Assembly: GCA_947311495.1 (NCBI GenBank)
Contig: CAMZLG010000079.1
Location: 1 to 42,230, forward strand
Length of the DNA stretch: 42,230 nt
Direction: 5' to 3'
Origin: an uncultured Zetaproteobacteria bacterium
GTDB lineage: Bacteria > Pseudomonadota > Zetaproteobacteria > Mariprofundales > Mariprofundaceae
The notes under the pieces were generated by a model. That model was not told where the DNA came from. It did no database searches and worked only from the letters and a program-made list of their open reading frames with translations. A program made the position numbers and the translations under genes. Within the stretch, counting starts at the first letter, position 1; each line of letters opens with the position of its first letter. Positions 17,249 to 26,282 of this stretch are shown one piece after another.

Positions 17249-18145
17249 TTATATTTGATATTGATAGTTGCTGCCCTTAAACCACTGCCCTAAAAATTTA
17301 GTCATTTCACGGATTCGGGCGTTGTAAGCTGTATCAGCATGGCAAACGATCCAAAATTCAAGGGGTTCAAGTGGCAACCAGTCTAAGATTTGTTCCAGTT
17401 CAGGGTAATGTTGGGCAAGTCCAATATGTGTACCGACAATGCCACCATCAAAACGTGCAAGGTTAATTTGAGCGGGCAAGCTATCAGTACGCAAGTTAAA
17501 ATCAGTTTGTAACAGATTGAATCCCATACGTTTAGCCGCATCAACAAATGTTGTATCTCTGTCAAAACCAATCAATGTATGTTGGCGAAAATCTTTAGGT
17601 GATTGTGGCACGCCATGGTCTTCAATATAATTTTTTGAGGCAAAAAAACCCAATGGCAGGTTATCCAAGCGGCGGGCAACCAAATCAGGCTGCGTAGGTC
17701 GATACATTCTTAAAGCAATGTCGGCATCACGTTTGTTTAGGTTGGTGCTTTGATTGGTAATCTCTAATTCAATATGAACTTTAGGGTGCTTTGCCCTAAA
17801 TGCACTTAGGGCAGGCGGTAGTAAATATATACCAACAATTTCATTGGCGCTGATACGAATATCACCTTCTAACTCTTCAGAAAACCCTGAAACTTGACGC
17901 AAGAATAAATCAGATGCCTCTTCCATGTTGCTTGCAGCTTCCAAGAGTTGCTCGCCAACTTCGGTTAAGGTTAATCCTTTGGTGGTGCGCTGAAACAATT
18001 GTAGTTTGGTTTGATGTTCAAGCATTTGAATATTTCGGCTTAATGTGGGCTGCGAAACACCGAGGCTAATCGCTGCTTTGGATAAGCTGCCATCCTTTGC
18101 AGTTTGCCTAAAGCTACGAATCAAATCCCATGATATACTATTCAT
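17249..18145 (-). CDS. LysR-family transcriptional regulator
   Basis: The N-terminal helix-turn-helix is MNSISWDLIRSFRQTAKDGSLSKAAISLGVSQPTLSRNIQMLEHQ, followed by the LysR linker (about 60-90) and an effector-binding domain (about 90-298). The ATG at 18145 gives the usual family start; the open frame continues to 18184 without need. The protein is of the type that often controls a divergent neighbour, and the gene at 18239 is divergent with 93 bases between the starts. Three inverted repeats lie in that interval (listed separately). The co-inducer is unknown. Confidence 0.92.
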   Translation of the reverse strand: MNSISWDLIRSFRQTAKDGSLSKAAISLGVSQPTLSRNIQMLEHQTKLQLFQRTTKGLTLTEVGEQLLEAASNMEEASDLFLRQVSGFSEELEGDIRISANEIVGIYLLPPALSAFRAKHPKVHIELEITNQSTNLNKRDADIALRMYRPTQPDLVARRLDNLPLGFFASKNYIEDHGVPQSPKDFRQHTLIGFDRDTTFVDAAKRMGFNLLQTDFNLRTDSLPAQINLARFDGGIVGTHIGLAQHYPELEQILDWLPLEPLEFWIVCHADTAYNARIREMTKFLGQWFKGSNYQYQI

Positions 18146-18154
18146 ATATGAATA
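18139..18154. promoter_or_regulatory. Perfect 16-bp palindrome over the LysR gene start codon
   Basis: TATTCATATATGAATA is fully self-complementary, and its CAT at 18143-18145 is the LysR gene start codon read from the other strand. It could be an autoregulatory operator or an RNA hairpin hiding the start. AT-rich palindromes also arise by chance. Confidence 0.4.
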
Positions 18155-18184
18155 CCCATTCCTGATATAATGACGTTCCTGCAA

Positions 18185-18218
18185 AGATAGAGAATATCTA
18201 AGATTGCGCTATTCGCAA
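18185..18218. promoter_or_regulatory. Two 15-bp dyads in the divergent LysR/oxidoreductase promoter region
   Basis: AGATA-GAGAA-TATCT (18185-18199) and TTGCG-CTATT-CGCAA (18204-18218) each have five-base arms around a five-base spacer, with centres 19 bases apart. The second contains T-N11-A with inverted arms (TGCG...CGCA), the form of a LysR recognition site. It lies about 20 bases before the start of the divergent gene. Confidence 0.5.
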
Positions 18219-18238
18219 GTCATGAAAAGGAGACAATC

Positions 18239-19171
18239 ATGAAAAAAGTATTGATTTTGGGTATTACAGGCACATTTGGTAAACATGTTGCGCAAGCTTT
18301 GGAAGGTAAAGGCTGGAAAATTAAAGCCATGGTGCGGGATGTGACAAAGTTATCTGCTCAGTTTGAAGATGTGGAAGTGGTGCAGGGTGATGCGAGTAAT
18401 TATGATGATGTAAAGCAAGCAGCAAAGGGTGTGACGATATTGGTGTATGGGGTAAACCCAGCCAATTATGATTGGGAGAACAAAGCATTACCTTGGCTAG
18501 ATGTGAGTGCGCGTGTAGCAGAAGAGCAGGGTTTGACCATTGTTTTTCCAGGAAACATCTATAATTATAACCCTGATAATCATTCGCTAGTCCATGAGCT
18601 GAGCAAACAATCACCCATGTCGAGTCGTGGAGAAATTCGTCAGCACATGGAGTTTCGATTGCAGCGTGCAGCAGAACATGGTGCCAAGGTTTTAATACTT
18701 AGAATGGGTGACTTTATTGCGGCTAAACCATCACAGTCTTGGTTGCCAAGACTACTTAGCGAAAAGAAAAAGAAAGTGATACTTAGCTCGCCTGGTTCAA
18801 AGGATATTAAACATGCATGGGCTTATGTGCCTGATGCAGCCGCAACGGTTGCTTTGTTGGTTGAAAAAATTGATAAACTTCCTGCTTTTAGTGTATTTCA
18901 TTTCAAAGGTTATTCGCTTAGTTTACAAGACATGGCAGGTATTATCGCAGAACAAACAGGTAAACCCGTGCAAATAAAACCTTTGGCATGGTGGTTTCTT
19001 TCTATGTTACGCCCTTTCCTTACTGCCATTCAAGGTGTATTTGAAATGCGCTATTTGTGGCAGAAAGAAATACTTTTGGATGATAGCAAACTTCGCCGCA
19101 CAATTGGCGATGTACCCTACACAAAGGTTGGGCAAGCATTGATGGACTCTAGTTTGATTACATCAGAGTAA
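18239..19171 (+). CDS. NAD(P)-binding Rossmann protein (atypical SDR / NmrA-like)
   Basis: A 310-residue protein with the nucleotide-binding motif GITGTFGKHVAQAL (GxxGxxG, residues 8-21), MVRDVTKL typical of NAD(P) selectivity, VVQGDASNYDDV, and an NmrA/epimerase-like layout. The usual SDR catalytic YxxxK is not obvious; in its expected region the protein has IRQHMEFRLQRAA. The C-terminal part contains a short hydrophobic stretch AWWFLSMLRPFLTAI. Family members range from sugar-nucleotide epimerases to redox sensors, so the substrate is not assigned. AAAGGAGA lies just ahead of the ATG. It is probably controlled by the divergent LysR regulator. Confidence 0.8.
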   Translation: MKKVLILGITGTFGKHVAQALEGKGWKIKAMVRDVTKLSAQFEDVEVVQGDASNYDDVKQAAKGVTILVYGVNPANYDWENKALPWLDVSARVAEEQGLTIVFPGNIYNYNPDNHSLVHELSKQSPMSSRGEIRQHMEFRLQRAAEHGAKVLILRMGDFIAAKPSQSWLPRLLSEKKKKVILSSPGSKDIKHAWAYVPDAAATVALLVEKIDKLPAFSVFHFKGYSLSLQDMAGIIAEQTGKPVQIKPLAWWFLSMLRPFLTAIQGVFEMRYLWQKEILLDDSKLRRTIGDVPYTKVGQALMDSSLITSE

Positions 19172-19175
19172 ATAA

Positions 19176-19691
19176 TTATTTCTGTTTACGAAGTAGAATG
19201 TTGCAAGCACCACCACCGCTTTGTGTGGAGGGGATAGCGATGAGGACATGGCTGGAAAACGAACCATATTCTAACCATCGGTAAGTCAAATCTTTGAGCA
19301 CGGATTTACCTTCTTGGGAATGCCTGCCTTGCCCATGAATGATGCTCAGGTATCGCTCGCCATGATGAATGGTTTGGCTGATGAATTGTTGCATGGCTTG
19401 TTCGGCTTGGGTTTGGGTTAGCCCGTGCAAGTCCAGTTCATGTTGGATGTTCATTTGCGCAAGTTTTTTAACATCTTTGGCGGAAACGCTGTCGGCTTTG
19501 AGTTCGTAGGTGTTAATGCGTTGCACACTAAGTCTGGCATGATGTTGTGATGCTGTGGTATGAAGCTCTTTGTCTTCAAGTCGATTGATAATGTCGTGTT
19601 TATTTGTTTTTTTGGGTTGAACGCGGCTTTCTTTTTTAATGGGTTGCACTTTATCACCCATCATTTGGGCAAATAAGTCATCCTCACTCAT
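19176..19691 (-). CDS. Smr-domain protein
   Basis: The C-terminal Smr domain (about 85-170) carries the diagnostic HELDLHGLTQTQAEQAM (DLHG near 90-93), YLSIIHGQGRHSQEGKSVLKDL with the HGxG motif, and the ending IPSTQSGGGACNILLRK. The N-terminal 80 residues are polar and probably flexible. Smr domains act as nucleases on nucleic acids, in bacteria for example in cleavage of mRNA at collided ribosomes or DNA-related tasks; the target of this short stand-alone form is not known. The start overlaps the gpsA stop by eight bases, placing it last in the lnt-gpsA-smr unit. Confidence 0.9.
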   Translation of the reverse strand: MSEDDLFAQMMGDKVQPIKKESRVQPKKTNKHDIINRLEDKELHTTASQHHARLSVQRINTYELKADSVSAKDVKKLAQMNIQHELDLHGLTQTQAEQAMQQFISQTIHHGERYLSIIHGQGRHSQEGKSVLKDLTYRWLEYGSFSSHVLIAIPSTQSGGGACNILLRKQK

Positions 19692-20682
19692 CGCGTTGGG
19701 GTCGTTCCATCAAGGTTTGCAATGCTTTTTTCGGCGATGTTTCACCTTGAAGCACAGCGTACACCATGTTTGAAATTGGCATTTCGATATGCTGTTTTTC
19801 AGCGAGTTTAATCGCAGCGGTGGCTGTTTTTTCACCTTCGACCACTTGCCCAACATATTCTCTAGCCTTTTCAACACTCAAACCCGATGCCAAAGCCATG
19901 CCCATTTTGCGATTGCGCGACAAGCTGCCTGTGCAAGTGAGTAATAAGTCTCCAAGCCCTGACAAACCCGACATGGTTTCAGGTTGCCCACCACATGCTA
20001 CGGTGAGCCTTGATATTTCAGCAATACCTCGCGTGACCAAGGCGGCAAGTGCATTGTGACCCAAGTGCATACCTTCAGCCATGCCAGCGGCAATGGCAAT
20101 CACGTTTTTCAATGCGCCACCAAGCGCAACACCAACCAAATCGGTGCTGGTATAAACCCTGAAATTGCCGTCTTCAAAAATCGCAGATACACGTTTTGCC
20201 AAGTCGGCATCATTGGCGGCAAGCGTAATGGCGGTGGGTTTACCCGTTGCCACTTCTGCGGCAAAGGATGGTCCTGATAAAAGTAGGGTGCGTTCCACAC
20301 CAACAAAACGAATCAGCAGTTCATCAACCCGCTCCAAAGAATCGGGATTGATACCTTTATTGGCAGCAATGATGGGATGGTTGTAATCGCGTAGGCGAAT
20401 CAATGCAGTTTCCGCAGCCGAGCAGGGAAGCCCAAGCACTGTGGCAAAAGATTGCTCTAAAAGCGCTGGTAAATCGGGATGCTCCTGCCCTATGGCGTTT
20501 AGGGAATTGGGGAAAGGCATACCTTGCAAATATCGCGCATTTTCACGCTCAGTATTAAGCTTATCGGCAGTGGTTTGGTTGCGAGTGATTAAGTCAACTG
20601 GGCGACCATGTTTGGCAAGTACCATGGCTAAAGCCGTGCCCCAAGAGCCCGCGCCCCAAACCGTTATCCGTTGCTTATTCAT
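19684..20682 (-). CDS. gpsA: Glycerol-3-phosphate dehydrogenase [NAD(P)+]
   Basis: GpsA reduces dihydroxyacetone phosphate to sn-glycerol 3-phosphate for phospholipid synthesis. The 332-residue protein has the N-terminal dinucleotide motif VWGAGSWGTALAMVLAKHG (8-26), AANKGINPDSLERVDE, LSGPSFAAEVATGKPTAITLA, LGGALKNVIAIAAGMAEGMHLGHNALAALVTRG with the catalytic Lys, and SGLGDLLLTCTGSLSRNRKMG. Length and motifs are standard. Its ATG overlaps the lnt stop by four bases, joining lipoprotein maturation and phospholipid precursor synthesis in one transcript. Confidence 0.97.
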   Translation of the reverse strand: MNKQRITVWGAGSWGTALAMVLAKHGRPVDLITRNQTTADKLNTERENARYLQGMPFPNSLNAIGQEHPDLPALLEQSFATVLGLPCSAAETALIRLRDYNHPIIAANKGINPDSLERVDELLIRFVGVERTLLLSGPSFAAEVATGKPTAITLAANDADLAKRVSAIFEDGNFRVYTSTDLVGVALGGALKNVIAIAAGMAEGMHLGHNALAALVTRGIAEISRLTVACGGQPETMSGLSGLGDLLLTCTGSLSRNRKMGMALASGLSVEKAREYVGQVVEGEKTATAAIKLAEKQHIEMPISNMVYAVLQGETSPKKALQTLMERPQRDE

Positions 20683-22160
20683 ATAAACCTCTCCCTGCGA
20701 AACAATTGAAACACTGCCATGCCAAGGATGATGAAGGCAAGGCTAAGGATAGGTGTGTCGCCCCATTTCTGATATAAGGTTTGATGAGAAAGCGGCTCAT
20801 ATTTGCCACGCACTACACCTTCTTCCCACCACGGCATGGTGGCTGTAACCCTTCCATCAGGCGCAATCACAGCAGACACACCTGAATTGGCAGCACGAAG
20901 TACATAACGCCCATTTTCAATGGCACGGACTTGCGAGGCTTGGAAATGTTGCCATGCCGCAGGGCTTTTGCCGTACCAAGTATCATTGGTAATCACGAGC
21001 AAGACATTGGCACCATGACGCACGCGATTAAATGATTCTTCGGGAAACAATGATTCATAACAAATGATGGAGCCAAGCTTTTGCTGTTTACCACGCTTGT
21101 CGGTCATGGTGAGCAGCCCATCATCAGTTGCGGGATGGTAGTCGGATAATCCGGGCACAATTTTACCCAAAAAAGGAAGCCATGACGGCACATATTCACC
21201 AAAAGGCACAAGGTGATGTTTGCCAACAAAGGGGCGTGCATCGCTATCATTTTGAAACAGAAACATGCCACTTTGTGGCTTACCATTATCGCCAATGTTC
21301 AAGCTGCCAAAAGCCAGCGCACCTTGCCAGCCATCACTTTTTTCTTTGAGCCAAGTATCCCAGTTGGGGTTACGCAATAAATACATGGGCACTGCCGCTT
21401 CGGACCAAACAATCAAATCAGCATCTTTGGCTTGCTCCGATAACAACACCAATTTGAACATAATATCACGCACATATTGCGCATCCCACTTGTGGTCTTG
21501 TAAGACAACAGGCTGCACCAAAGCAACGGTGTGGCTGGGTGAAGTGGGCACATCAATGGGCGGAGCTGCAAAGATAAGCACACCTGATGCAGCAAGAGCA
21601 AGTATAGCATGTTTACGTTTGCCTTGTTCCAAAAGCTGCATCAATGCAGCAACGATGAATAAAATGAAAAAGGTCATGCCATAGCTGCCGATTACACTTA
21701 ACCACGATGATGCAGGTGTATCCACACTGATGTTGGCAATGGCTGTCCATGGTAAGCCTGTAAACACAAAGCTACGCAACCATTCTTCAAGCACACCGAG
21801 CGCAGGAAAAAGCCATAAAACATCTAATTTATGTTGGTGAAGTTTGCAGAAAAACCATGCCCAAAATAGAATGAACAGGGTGAACATAAATGCAAGAGTC
21901 ACCACCACACCTAGTCCTGCGATATAGGGAAGATGACCATAGATTTGTATGGTATCGGCAAGCCACCAACCACCAAAACCAAACCAGCCAAATCCAAATG
22001 CACCACCCAGTTTAAGTGGGTGTTTAGGGTATTGCATCAAGAGATGTAGCCAGCCTGCAAAAGCAATAAAGGCTAACCACCAGTGGTTGAATGGTGAGAA
22101 AGCATAAGGCATAGCAGAGCCAAACAACAAAGCTAAAAATATGGTAAACTTATGATTCAT
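20679..22160 (-). CDS. lnt: Apolipoprotein N-acyltransferase
   Basis: Lnt adds the third acyl chain to the N-terminal Cys of lipoproteins in the inner membrane. The 493-residue protein has about six N-terminal hydrophobic segments (5-200), a periplasmic nitrilase-like domain (about 210-465) and a last membrane helix (ILSLAFIILGMAVFQLF). The catalytic triad is visible: Glu254 in IVWSEAAVP, Lys314 in GKHHLVPFGEY and Cys367 in SIICYESLFPE. The WYGKSPAAWQHFQ and RAANSGVSAVI segments are also typical. It is the first gene of the lnt-gpsA-smr unit. It fits with the several predicted lipoproteins encoded further right. Confidence 0.97.
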   Translation of the reverse strand: MNHKFTIFLALLFGSAMPYAFSPFNHWWLAFIAFAGWLHLLMQYPKHPLKLGGAFGFGWFGFGGWWLADTIQIYGHLPYIAGLGVVVTLAFMFTLFILFWAWFFCKLHQHKLDVLWLFPALGVLEEWLRSFVFTGLPWTAIANISVDTPASSWLSVIGSYGMTFFILFIVAALMQLLEQGKRKHAILALAASGVLIFAAPPIDVPTSPSHTVALVQPVVLQDHKWDAQYVRDIMFKLVLLSEQAKDADLIVWSEAAVPMYLLRNPNWDTWLKEKSDGWQGALAFGSLNIGDNGKPQSGMFLFQNDSDARPFVGKHHLVPFGEYVPSWLPFLGKIVPGLSDYHPATDDGLLTMTDKRGKQQKLGSIICYESLFPEESFNRVRHGANVLLVITNDTWYGKSPAAWQHFQASQVRAIENGRYVLRAANSGVSAVIAPDGRVTATMPWWEEGVVRGKYEPLSHQTLYQKWGDTPILSLAFIILGMAVFQLFRRERFI

Positions 22161-22217
22161 AGGCGTAACTTAGCATTAATACTATGGTATTTCATGGATT
22201 AGGTTAAACTTTCAATT

Positions 22218-23021
22218 ATGGATACGATATTGTGGATATTTCCCTACCTTGGTTTAGGGCTGGTCGTCGGCTTTTTTGCTGGTTTATTGGGTATTGGTGG
22301 GGGTGGTATTATGGTCCCGCTGCTGACCATGATATTTATGGTGCAGGGTTTTGATGCCGCACAACTGGTACATATGGCATTAGGCACATCCATGGCATCC
22401 ATCGTGCTCACGGCTATGTCCAGCGCATACAACCATCACAAACATGGGGCAGTGCGTTGGGATGTTTGGAAGCAGATGGCACTTGGTTTATTGTTAGGCA
22501 CATTCATTCTATCTTTCTTTACATCATATTTGCCACGCACATTTCTTGCTATCTTTTTTAGTGTGTTTATGACCTATGTGGCGATTCAAATGTTTCTTAA
22601 TATCAAACCCAAACCGCACCGCACCTTACCGAGTAAACCTGGGCTAGGGTTTGTCGGTTTTGGTATTGGTGGTATATCGGCATTGGTGGCAATTGGAGGG
22701 GGCACGATGAGTGTGCCGTTTCTGACATGGTGCAATGTTAAAATTCAACATGCCATTGCCACGTCTGCAGCACTTGGTGTACCAATTGCAGTGGCAGGTG
22801 CTGTGGGCTATGCCATTGCTGGTTGGGGTGAACAAGGATTACCCGCATACTGCGTGGGTTATGTGTATTTGCCTGCTGTGGTGCTTATTTCTCTGGTTAG
22901 CATATTTACCGTGCCATTTGGTGTGCGGTTGTCGCACCGATTACCTGTGGGTTTACTGAAAAAAGTATTTGCTGTGATTTTATTGCTGCTTGCAATCAAG
23001 ATGCTGGATATTGTGTTCTAA
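22218..23021 (+). CDS. TauE/SafE-family membrane permease (probable sulfite or anion exporter)
   Basis: A 267-residue membrane protein with seven to eight hydrophobic segments. The family duplication is clear: the first half has GLVVGFFAGLLGIGGGGIMVPLLTMIF (about 13-39) and the second repeats it as GFGIGGISALVAIGGGTMSVPFLTWCN (about 150-176). Members move sulfite, sulfonates or other small anions; the substrate here is unknown. The gene stands alone, divergent from lnt with 57 bases between starts. The 195 bases after it contain only AT-rich sequence leading to the next gene. Confidence 0.9.
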   Translation: MDTILWIFPYLGLGLVVGFFAGLLGIGGGGIMVPLLTMIFMVQGFDAAQLVHMALGTSMASIVLTAMSSAYNHHKHGAVRWDVWKQMALGLLLGTFILSFFTSYLPRTFLAIFFSVFMTYVAIQMFLNIKPKPHRTLPSKPGLGFVGFGIGGISALVAIGGGTMSVPFLTWCNVKIQHAIATSAALGVPIAVAGAVGYAIAGWGEQGLPAYCVGYVYLPAVVLISLVSIFTVPFGVRLSHRLPVGLLKKVFAVILLLLAIKMLDIVF

Positions 23022-23216
23022 ATATTAAATAAGGCTTATATTTCTTTGGTTGCGCTTTGACGGTAAAGCCGCATAGTGCAGCATCCTCAAAGTCGAGAAC
23101 TATCGGCTGGTTGTGTTAGGTCATCACTGAAATCTAACGTCTTTTGGAAAATAAATCGGAACAAATCGCACCCGCTGGTCAGTGACTTGAAGTTTGGGTG
23201 TAATTTATAATTAAAC

Positions 23217-24497
23217 ATGACATTTCAAGAACTTGGGCTCTCTAAAGAGCTTCTTCAAGCTGTAACCAATTCAGGCTACACCACGCCGACACCTGTGCAG
23301 GCGAATGCAATCCCTGCCGTTTTAAATGGTGATGATGTATTGGCTGGTGCGCAAACCGGCACAGGCAAAACAGCAGGTTTTACGCTGCCTATGTTGCATT
23401 TGTTGCAACCCAAAGCAGGCAAAACCAAACATATTCGCGCTTTGGTGCTTACACCCACCCGCGAACTTGCGGCACAAATTGGCGAAAGCGTGGAGACCTA
23501 TGGCAAACATTTGCCGCTTCGCTCGACTGTAGTATTTGGCGGCGTGGGCATTAACCCGCAAATTGCCAAGTTAAGACGCGGCGTTGATATTTTGGTGGCA
23601 ACACCGGGTCGTTTGTTGGACTTGATTAATCAAGGTAAAGCAGATTTGTCGCAAATTGAATTTTTTGTTTTGGACGAAGCAGACCGCATGTTGGATATGG
23701 GCTTCATCCATGATATTCGTAAAGTATTGAAATTATTGCCTAAGAAACGTCAAAATCTGTTATTTTCAGCGACATTCTCCAATGAAATCAAGAAGCTTGC
23801 CAGCGGGTTTTTGCATAACCCAACGTATATCGAAGTGGCGCGCAATGAGACTTCGCATCAAGTGACGCAAGTGGTCTACCCTGTGAACAAATCGCAGAAA
23901 CGGGCATTGTTATCCAAGTTGATTTCCGAAGGTGATTGGCGACAAGTGTTGGTGTTTACCAAAACCAAACATGGCGCAAACCGCTTAACCAAACAATTGG
24001 AAACTGATGGTATCGGTGCAGCAGCGATTCATGGCAATAAAAGCCAAACAGCGCGTACCAAAGCTTTGGCAGGTTTTAAGGATGGCTCTATTCGGGTGCT
24101 GGTCGCCACAGATATTGCAGCGCGCGGTCTAGACATCGATCAATTACCGCATGTGGTCAACTATGAGTTGCCCAATGTGCCAGAAGATTATGTGCATCGT
24201 ATTGGGCGCACAGGCAGGGCGGGTAACACGGGCGAAGCCATGTCTTTGGTCAGCATTGATGAAGAAAAACTATTGCGCGGTATTGAACGGTTGATTAAGA
24301 AAGACATTCCCAAAGCTACGATTGAAGGGTTTGAGGCGACTGAAAAGTTATCCGATTTACCCAAAGAAAAACCGCAACGTGGGCGAAACGGTGGTCAAAA
24401 CCGTGGACACAGTAGCCGCCCACAAAATAGCAATCGTCGTTCACAAGGGCAAAAAAGCGGTGGTGGTCAACGCCGCTCACAAGGTAGAGGGCGCTAG
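23217..24497 (+). CDS. rhlE: DEAD-box RNA helicase, RhlE-like
   Basis: The 426-residue protein carries the DEAD-box set in order: Q motif ([14 protein letters not shown]...TPTPVQ), [10 protein letters not shown] (Lys51), PTRELAAQ (81-88), [17 protein letters not shown] (DEAD 154-157), [28 protein letters not shown] and [10 protein letters not shown]. The tail (about 375-426) is rich in Arg, Gly, Gln and Ser, typical of RNA-contact tails. RhlE-type helicases unwind RNA duplexes during ribosome maturation or RNA decay. Among bacterial DEAD paralogues RhlE fits best, but the symbol is a subfamily inference. No strong Shine-Dalgarno sequence precedes the ATG. Confidence 0.9.
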   Translation: MTFQELGLSKELLQAVTNSGYTTPTPVQANAIPAVLNGDDVLAGAQTGTGKTAGFTLPMLHLLQPKAGKTKHIRALVLTPTRELAAQIGESVETYGKHLPLRSTVVFGGVGINPQIAKLRRGVDILVATPGRLLDLINQGKADLSQIEFFVLDEADRMLDMGFIHDIRKVLKLLPKKRQNLLFSATFSNEIKKLASGFLHNPTYIEVARNETSHQVTQVVYPVNKSQKRALLSKLISEGDWRQVLVFTKTKHGANRLTKQLETDGIGAAAIHGNKSQTARTKALAGFKDGSIRVLVATDIAARGLDIDQLPHVVNYELPNVPEDYVHRIGRTGRAGNTGEAMSLVSIDEEKLLRGIERLIKKDIPKATIEGFEATEKLSDLPKEKPQRGRNGGQNRGHSSRPQNSNRRSQGQKSGGGQRRSQGRGR

Positions 24498-24512
24498 CCT
24501 TCTATTTTATCA

Positions 24513-24552
24513 CAGGTGAGTGAAAGTAAACAGTAGTGTTCACTTGTTTTCA
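24513..24552. terminator. Weak convergent terminator candidate between the helicase gene and tonB
   Basis: AGTGAA (24519-24524) pairs with TTCACT (24539-24544), extendable by G-T pairs, and is followed by TTTT on the plus side. The stem is short and interrupted, so this is tentative. Confidence 0.3.
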
Positions 24553-24558
24553 TCTTAT

Positions 24559-25191
24559 TTAACGAAGGCGAAAACGGATCGGTATACGTAACAAAACGGG
24601 TACAGGCTTTCCGTTGGTGTTGGCTGGAATAAGCGATGAAGCTTTGACTGCGGCAATGGCTGCTGCATCAAACAACTCACCTGCGGATTGAAGCACTTCA
24701 ACACTGCGTACCTTGCCTGTGGCATCAACCAAGGCTTCGATTAGAACAGTGCCTTCTTTACCCTGCTGTTTCATGGCAGGGGGGTAAACAGGTGATGAAC
24801 GATGAACAAACCTTGGCAAACTTGAAACCTCAAAAATAGGTACAGGTGTCGGCAGCACTTCCTCAACCACTTCTTCGACTTCTTCAGGAATATCTTCAAT
24901 TACTTCTTTGGGTGTTTCAATCGGCTCTTGGATGGTGAGTTCAGGTTTTTTAACCACCTTCTGTTTTAACTTCTTGACCTTTTTCTTAGGCTTGGGTTTC
25001 ACCTTCTTCTGTGGTTCAGGCGGTGTTTCTTTTACCTCCTTCGGCTCTTGCCACGCCATAAAATCCACAGTCAGTATCTTTGGTTCTGCGACAGCGTTTT
25101 TTTTGCTCAAGGTGGTGAGCGAAAGAAACATGGCGAAGGTTATCAGCAAGCCGACACTTATCGCTTGCAACCAAACTTTGGATGTTATCAT
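24559..25191 (-). CDS. tonB: TonB energy-transducing protein
   Basis: TonB spans the periplasm and passes proton-motive energy from ExbB-ExbD to outer-membrane receptors. The 210-residue protein has one N-terminal membrane helix (VWLQAISVGLLITFAMFLSL), a long Pro/Lys then Pro/Glu-rich spacer (about 50-118: KPKPKKKVKK, EDIPEEVEEVVEEVLP), and the C-terminal TonB fold (about 125-210) with SSPVYPPAMKQQGKEGTVLIEALVDATGKVRSVEVLQSAG. The start overlaps the exbD stop by four bases. It is the last gene of the receptor-exbB-exbD-tonB block and so probably a dedicated copy for that receptor. Confidence 0.95.
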   Translation of the reverse strand: MITSKVWLQAISVGLLITFAMFLSLTTLSKKNAVAEPKILTVDFMAWQEPKEVKETPPEPQKKVKPKPKKKVKKLKQKVVKKPELTIQEPIETPKEVIEDIPEEVEEVVEEVLPTPVPIFEVSSLPRFVHRSSPVYPPAMKQQGKEGTVLIEALVDATGKVRSVEVLQSAGELFDAAAIAAVKASSLIPANTNGKPVPVLLRIPIRFRLR

Positions 25192-25619
25192 TTTGACTTA
25201 GGCGCTTCGGAGGCAATACCCACGCGTTTTGCTCCCGCAGATTTGCACGCATCCATCAATGAAATCAGCGATTGGGTGGTGGCATTTTTATCCGCTTTCA
25301 GCATCACTGCCGTATCAGGTGCAGCCGCAAGCTGCTCTTTGACCAAACGCGACACATCAGTGAGCTGCACAGGTTTTTGTTTATACGACACCGAACCATC
25401 TTTATGTAGCTCGAATAACACACGCTTCATTTGCAAAGCTTCAGAAAACTCGGATTCAGGTTTCTCAATGTCCATGCCACGGTTATCAGGAAACACGGTG
25501 GTGACCATAAAAAAGATGAGCAACAAAAAGACCACATCAATCAATGGTGCCATGGTGATTTCAGGTGTTCCCGCCTCAATCTTCGGCGATTGCAGTTGTT
25601 TTTGCCCGATATTAGCCAC
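25188..25619 (-). CDS. exbD: ExbD/TolR-family proton-channel subunit
   Basis: ExbD forms the proton pathway with ExbB. The 143-residue protein has the single membrane helix with the essential aspartate, APLIDVVFLLLIFFMVTTVF (Asp28), and a periplasmic domain with VSYKQKPVQLTDVSRLVKEQLAAAPDTAVMLKADKNATTQSLISLMDACKSAGAKRVGIAS. TolR belongs to the same family; the tonB neighbour and receptor make ExbD the better call. It overlaps exbB by eight bases and tonB by four, so the three are translationally coupled. Confidence 0.94.
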   Translation of the reverse strand: MANIGQKQLQSPKIEAGTPEITMAPLIDVVFLLLIFFMVTTVFPDNRGMDIEKPESEFSEALQMKRVLFELHKDGSVSYKQKPVQLTDVSRLVKEQLAAAPDTAVMLKADKNATTQSLISLMDACKSAGAKRVGIASEAPKSK

Positions 25620-26238
25620 GGCTGCTACCCACGCGGTTAATCACAACCAACAAGCTTTGCTCGGTGCTTGCCAGCAACATCTGTAAGCGTTGTACCAGTA
25701 AGTGATGAAAGAAAATTACAGGGATGGCAATCACCAAACCGCTGGCTGTGGTCAACAATGCCTGCGAGATACCATGCGCCATTTCTTGTGGGTCGCCAGT
25801 GCCGTGTAGGGCAATGACCTCAAACACGTTAATCATACCTGTCACCGTGCCCAAAAGACCGAGCATGGGTAATAATGTGCCAATCACGGCAACGGTGGGA
25901 AGTAAGCCGTTGAACTTGGGCATGAATTCAGAAAGCAGGGTGTTAATTTGTTTGGTTAAATCATCCTCTGTGGTTGCTTCTTGCCAGCGAATTTGGCGAA
26001 GCACACTGCGCACAGGACTTTCACCGCGAACATTCATCTCACCCTGCAAATCCTTGAGCTCAGACACATCAGCATCATGGGCAAAGGTTTGGTCTTTGGC
26101 TGCAAGCTTGAGCCACTTTTGAATTTGAATGGCGCGTTCGATGAGCATAATGATGGCAATGCTGGCGGCAAAGAAAATTACCCACATCACAGGGCCACCT
26201 CTATCCATAAGTCCGTTAAAATCTGTTAAAATGTCCAT
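25612..26238 (-). CDS. exbB: ExbB/TolQ/MotA-family proton-channel subunit
   Basis: ExbB is the pentameric membrane scaffold of the TonB motor. The 208-residue protein has a first membrane helix (GPVMWVIFFAASIAIIMLIERAIQ, about 15-38) and a cytoplasmic stretch. Two further helices contain the family core LPTVAVIGTLLPMLGLLGTVTGMINVFEVIA and ISQALLTTASGLVIAIPVIFFHHLL. Length is close to short ExbB forms without an N-terminal signal extension. It follows the receptor gene by 44 bases on the same strand. The receptor-exbB-exbD-tonB order argues for one transport unit. Confidence 0.94.
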   Translation of the reverse strand: MDILTDFNGLMDRGGPVMWVIFFAASIAIIMLIERAIQIQKWLKLAAKDQTFAHDADVSELKDLQGEMNVRGESPVRSVLRQIRWQEATTEDDLTKQINTLLSEFMPKFNGLLPTVAVIGTLLPMLGLLGTVTGMINVFEVIALHGTGDPQEMAHGISQALLTTASGLVIAIPVIFFHHLLVQRLQMLLASTEQSLLVVINRVGSSRG

Positions 26239-26282
26239 GTATTACTCCTTAATTGTTTGTGTAATTTTCATAAAAAAGTGAA

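Noticed and set aside
25188-26238. TolQ-TolR assignment for the two motor genes
   Set aside because: The adjacent tonB and TonB-dependent receptor, and the absence of tolA, tolB and pal, favour ExbB-ExbD.
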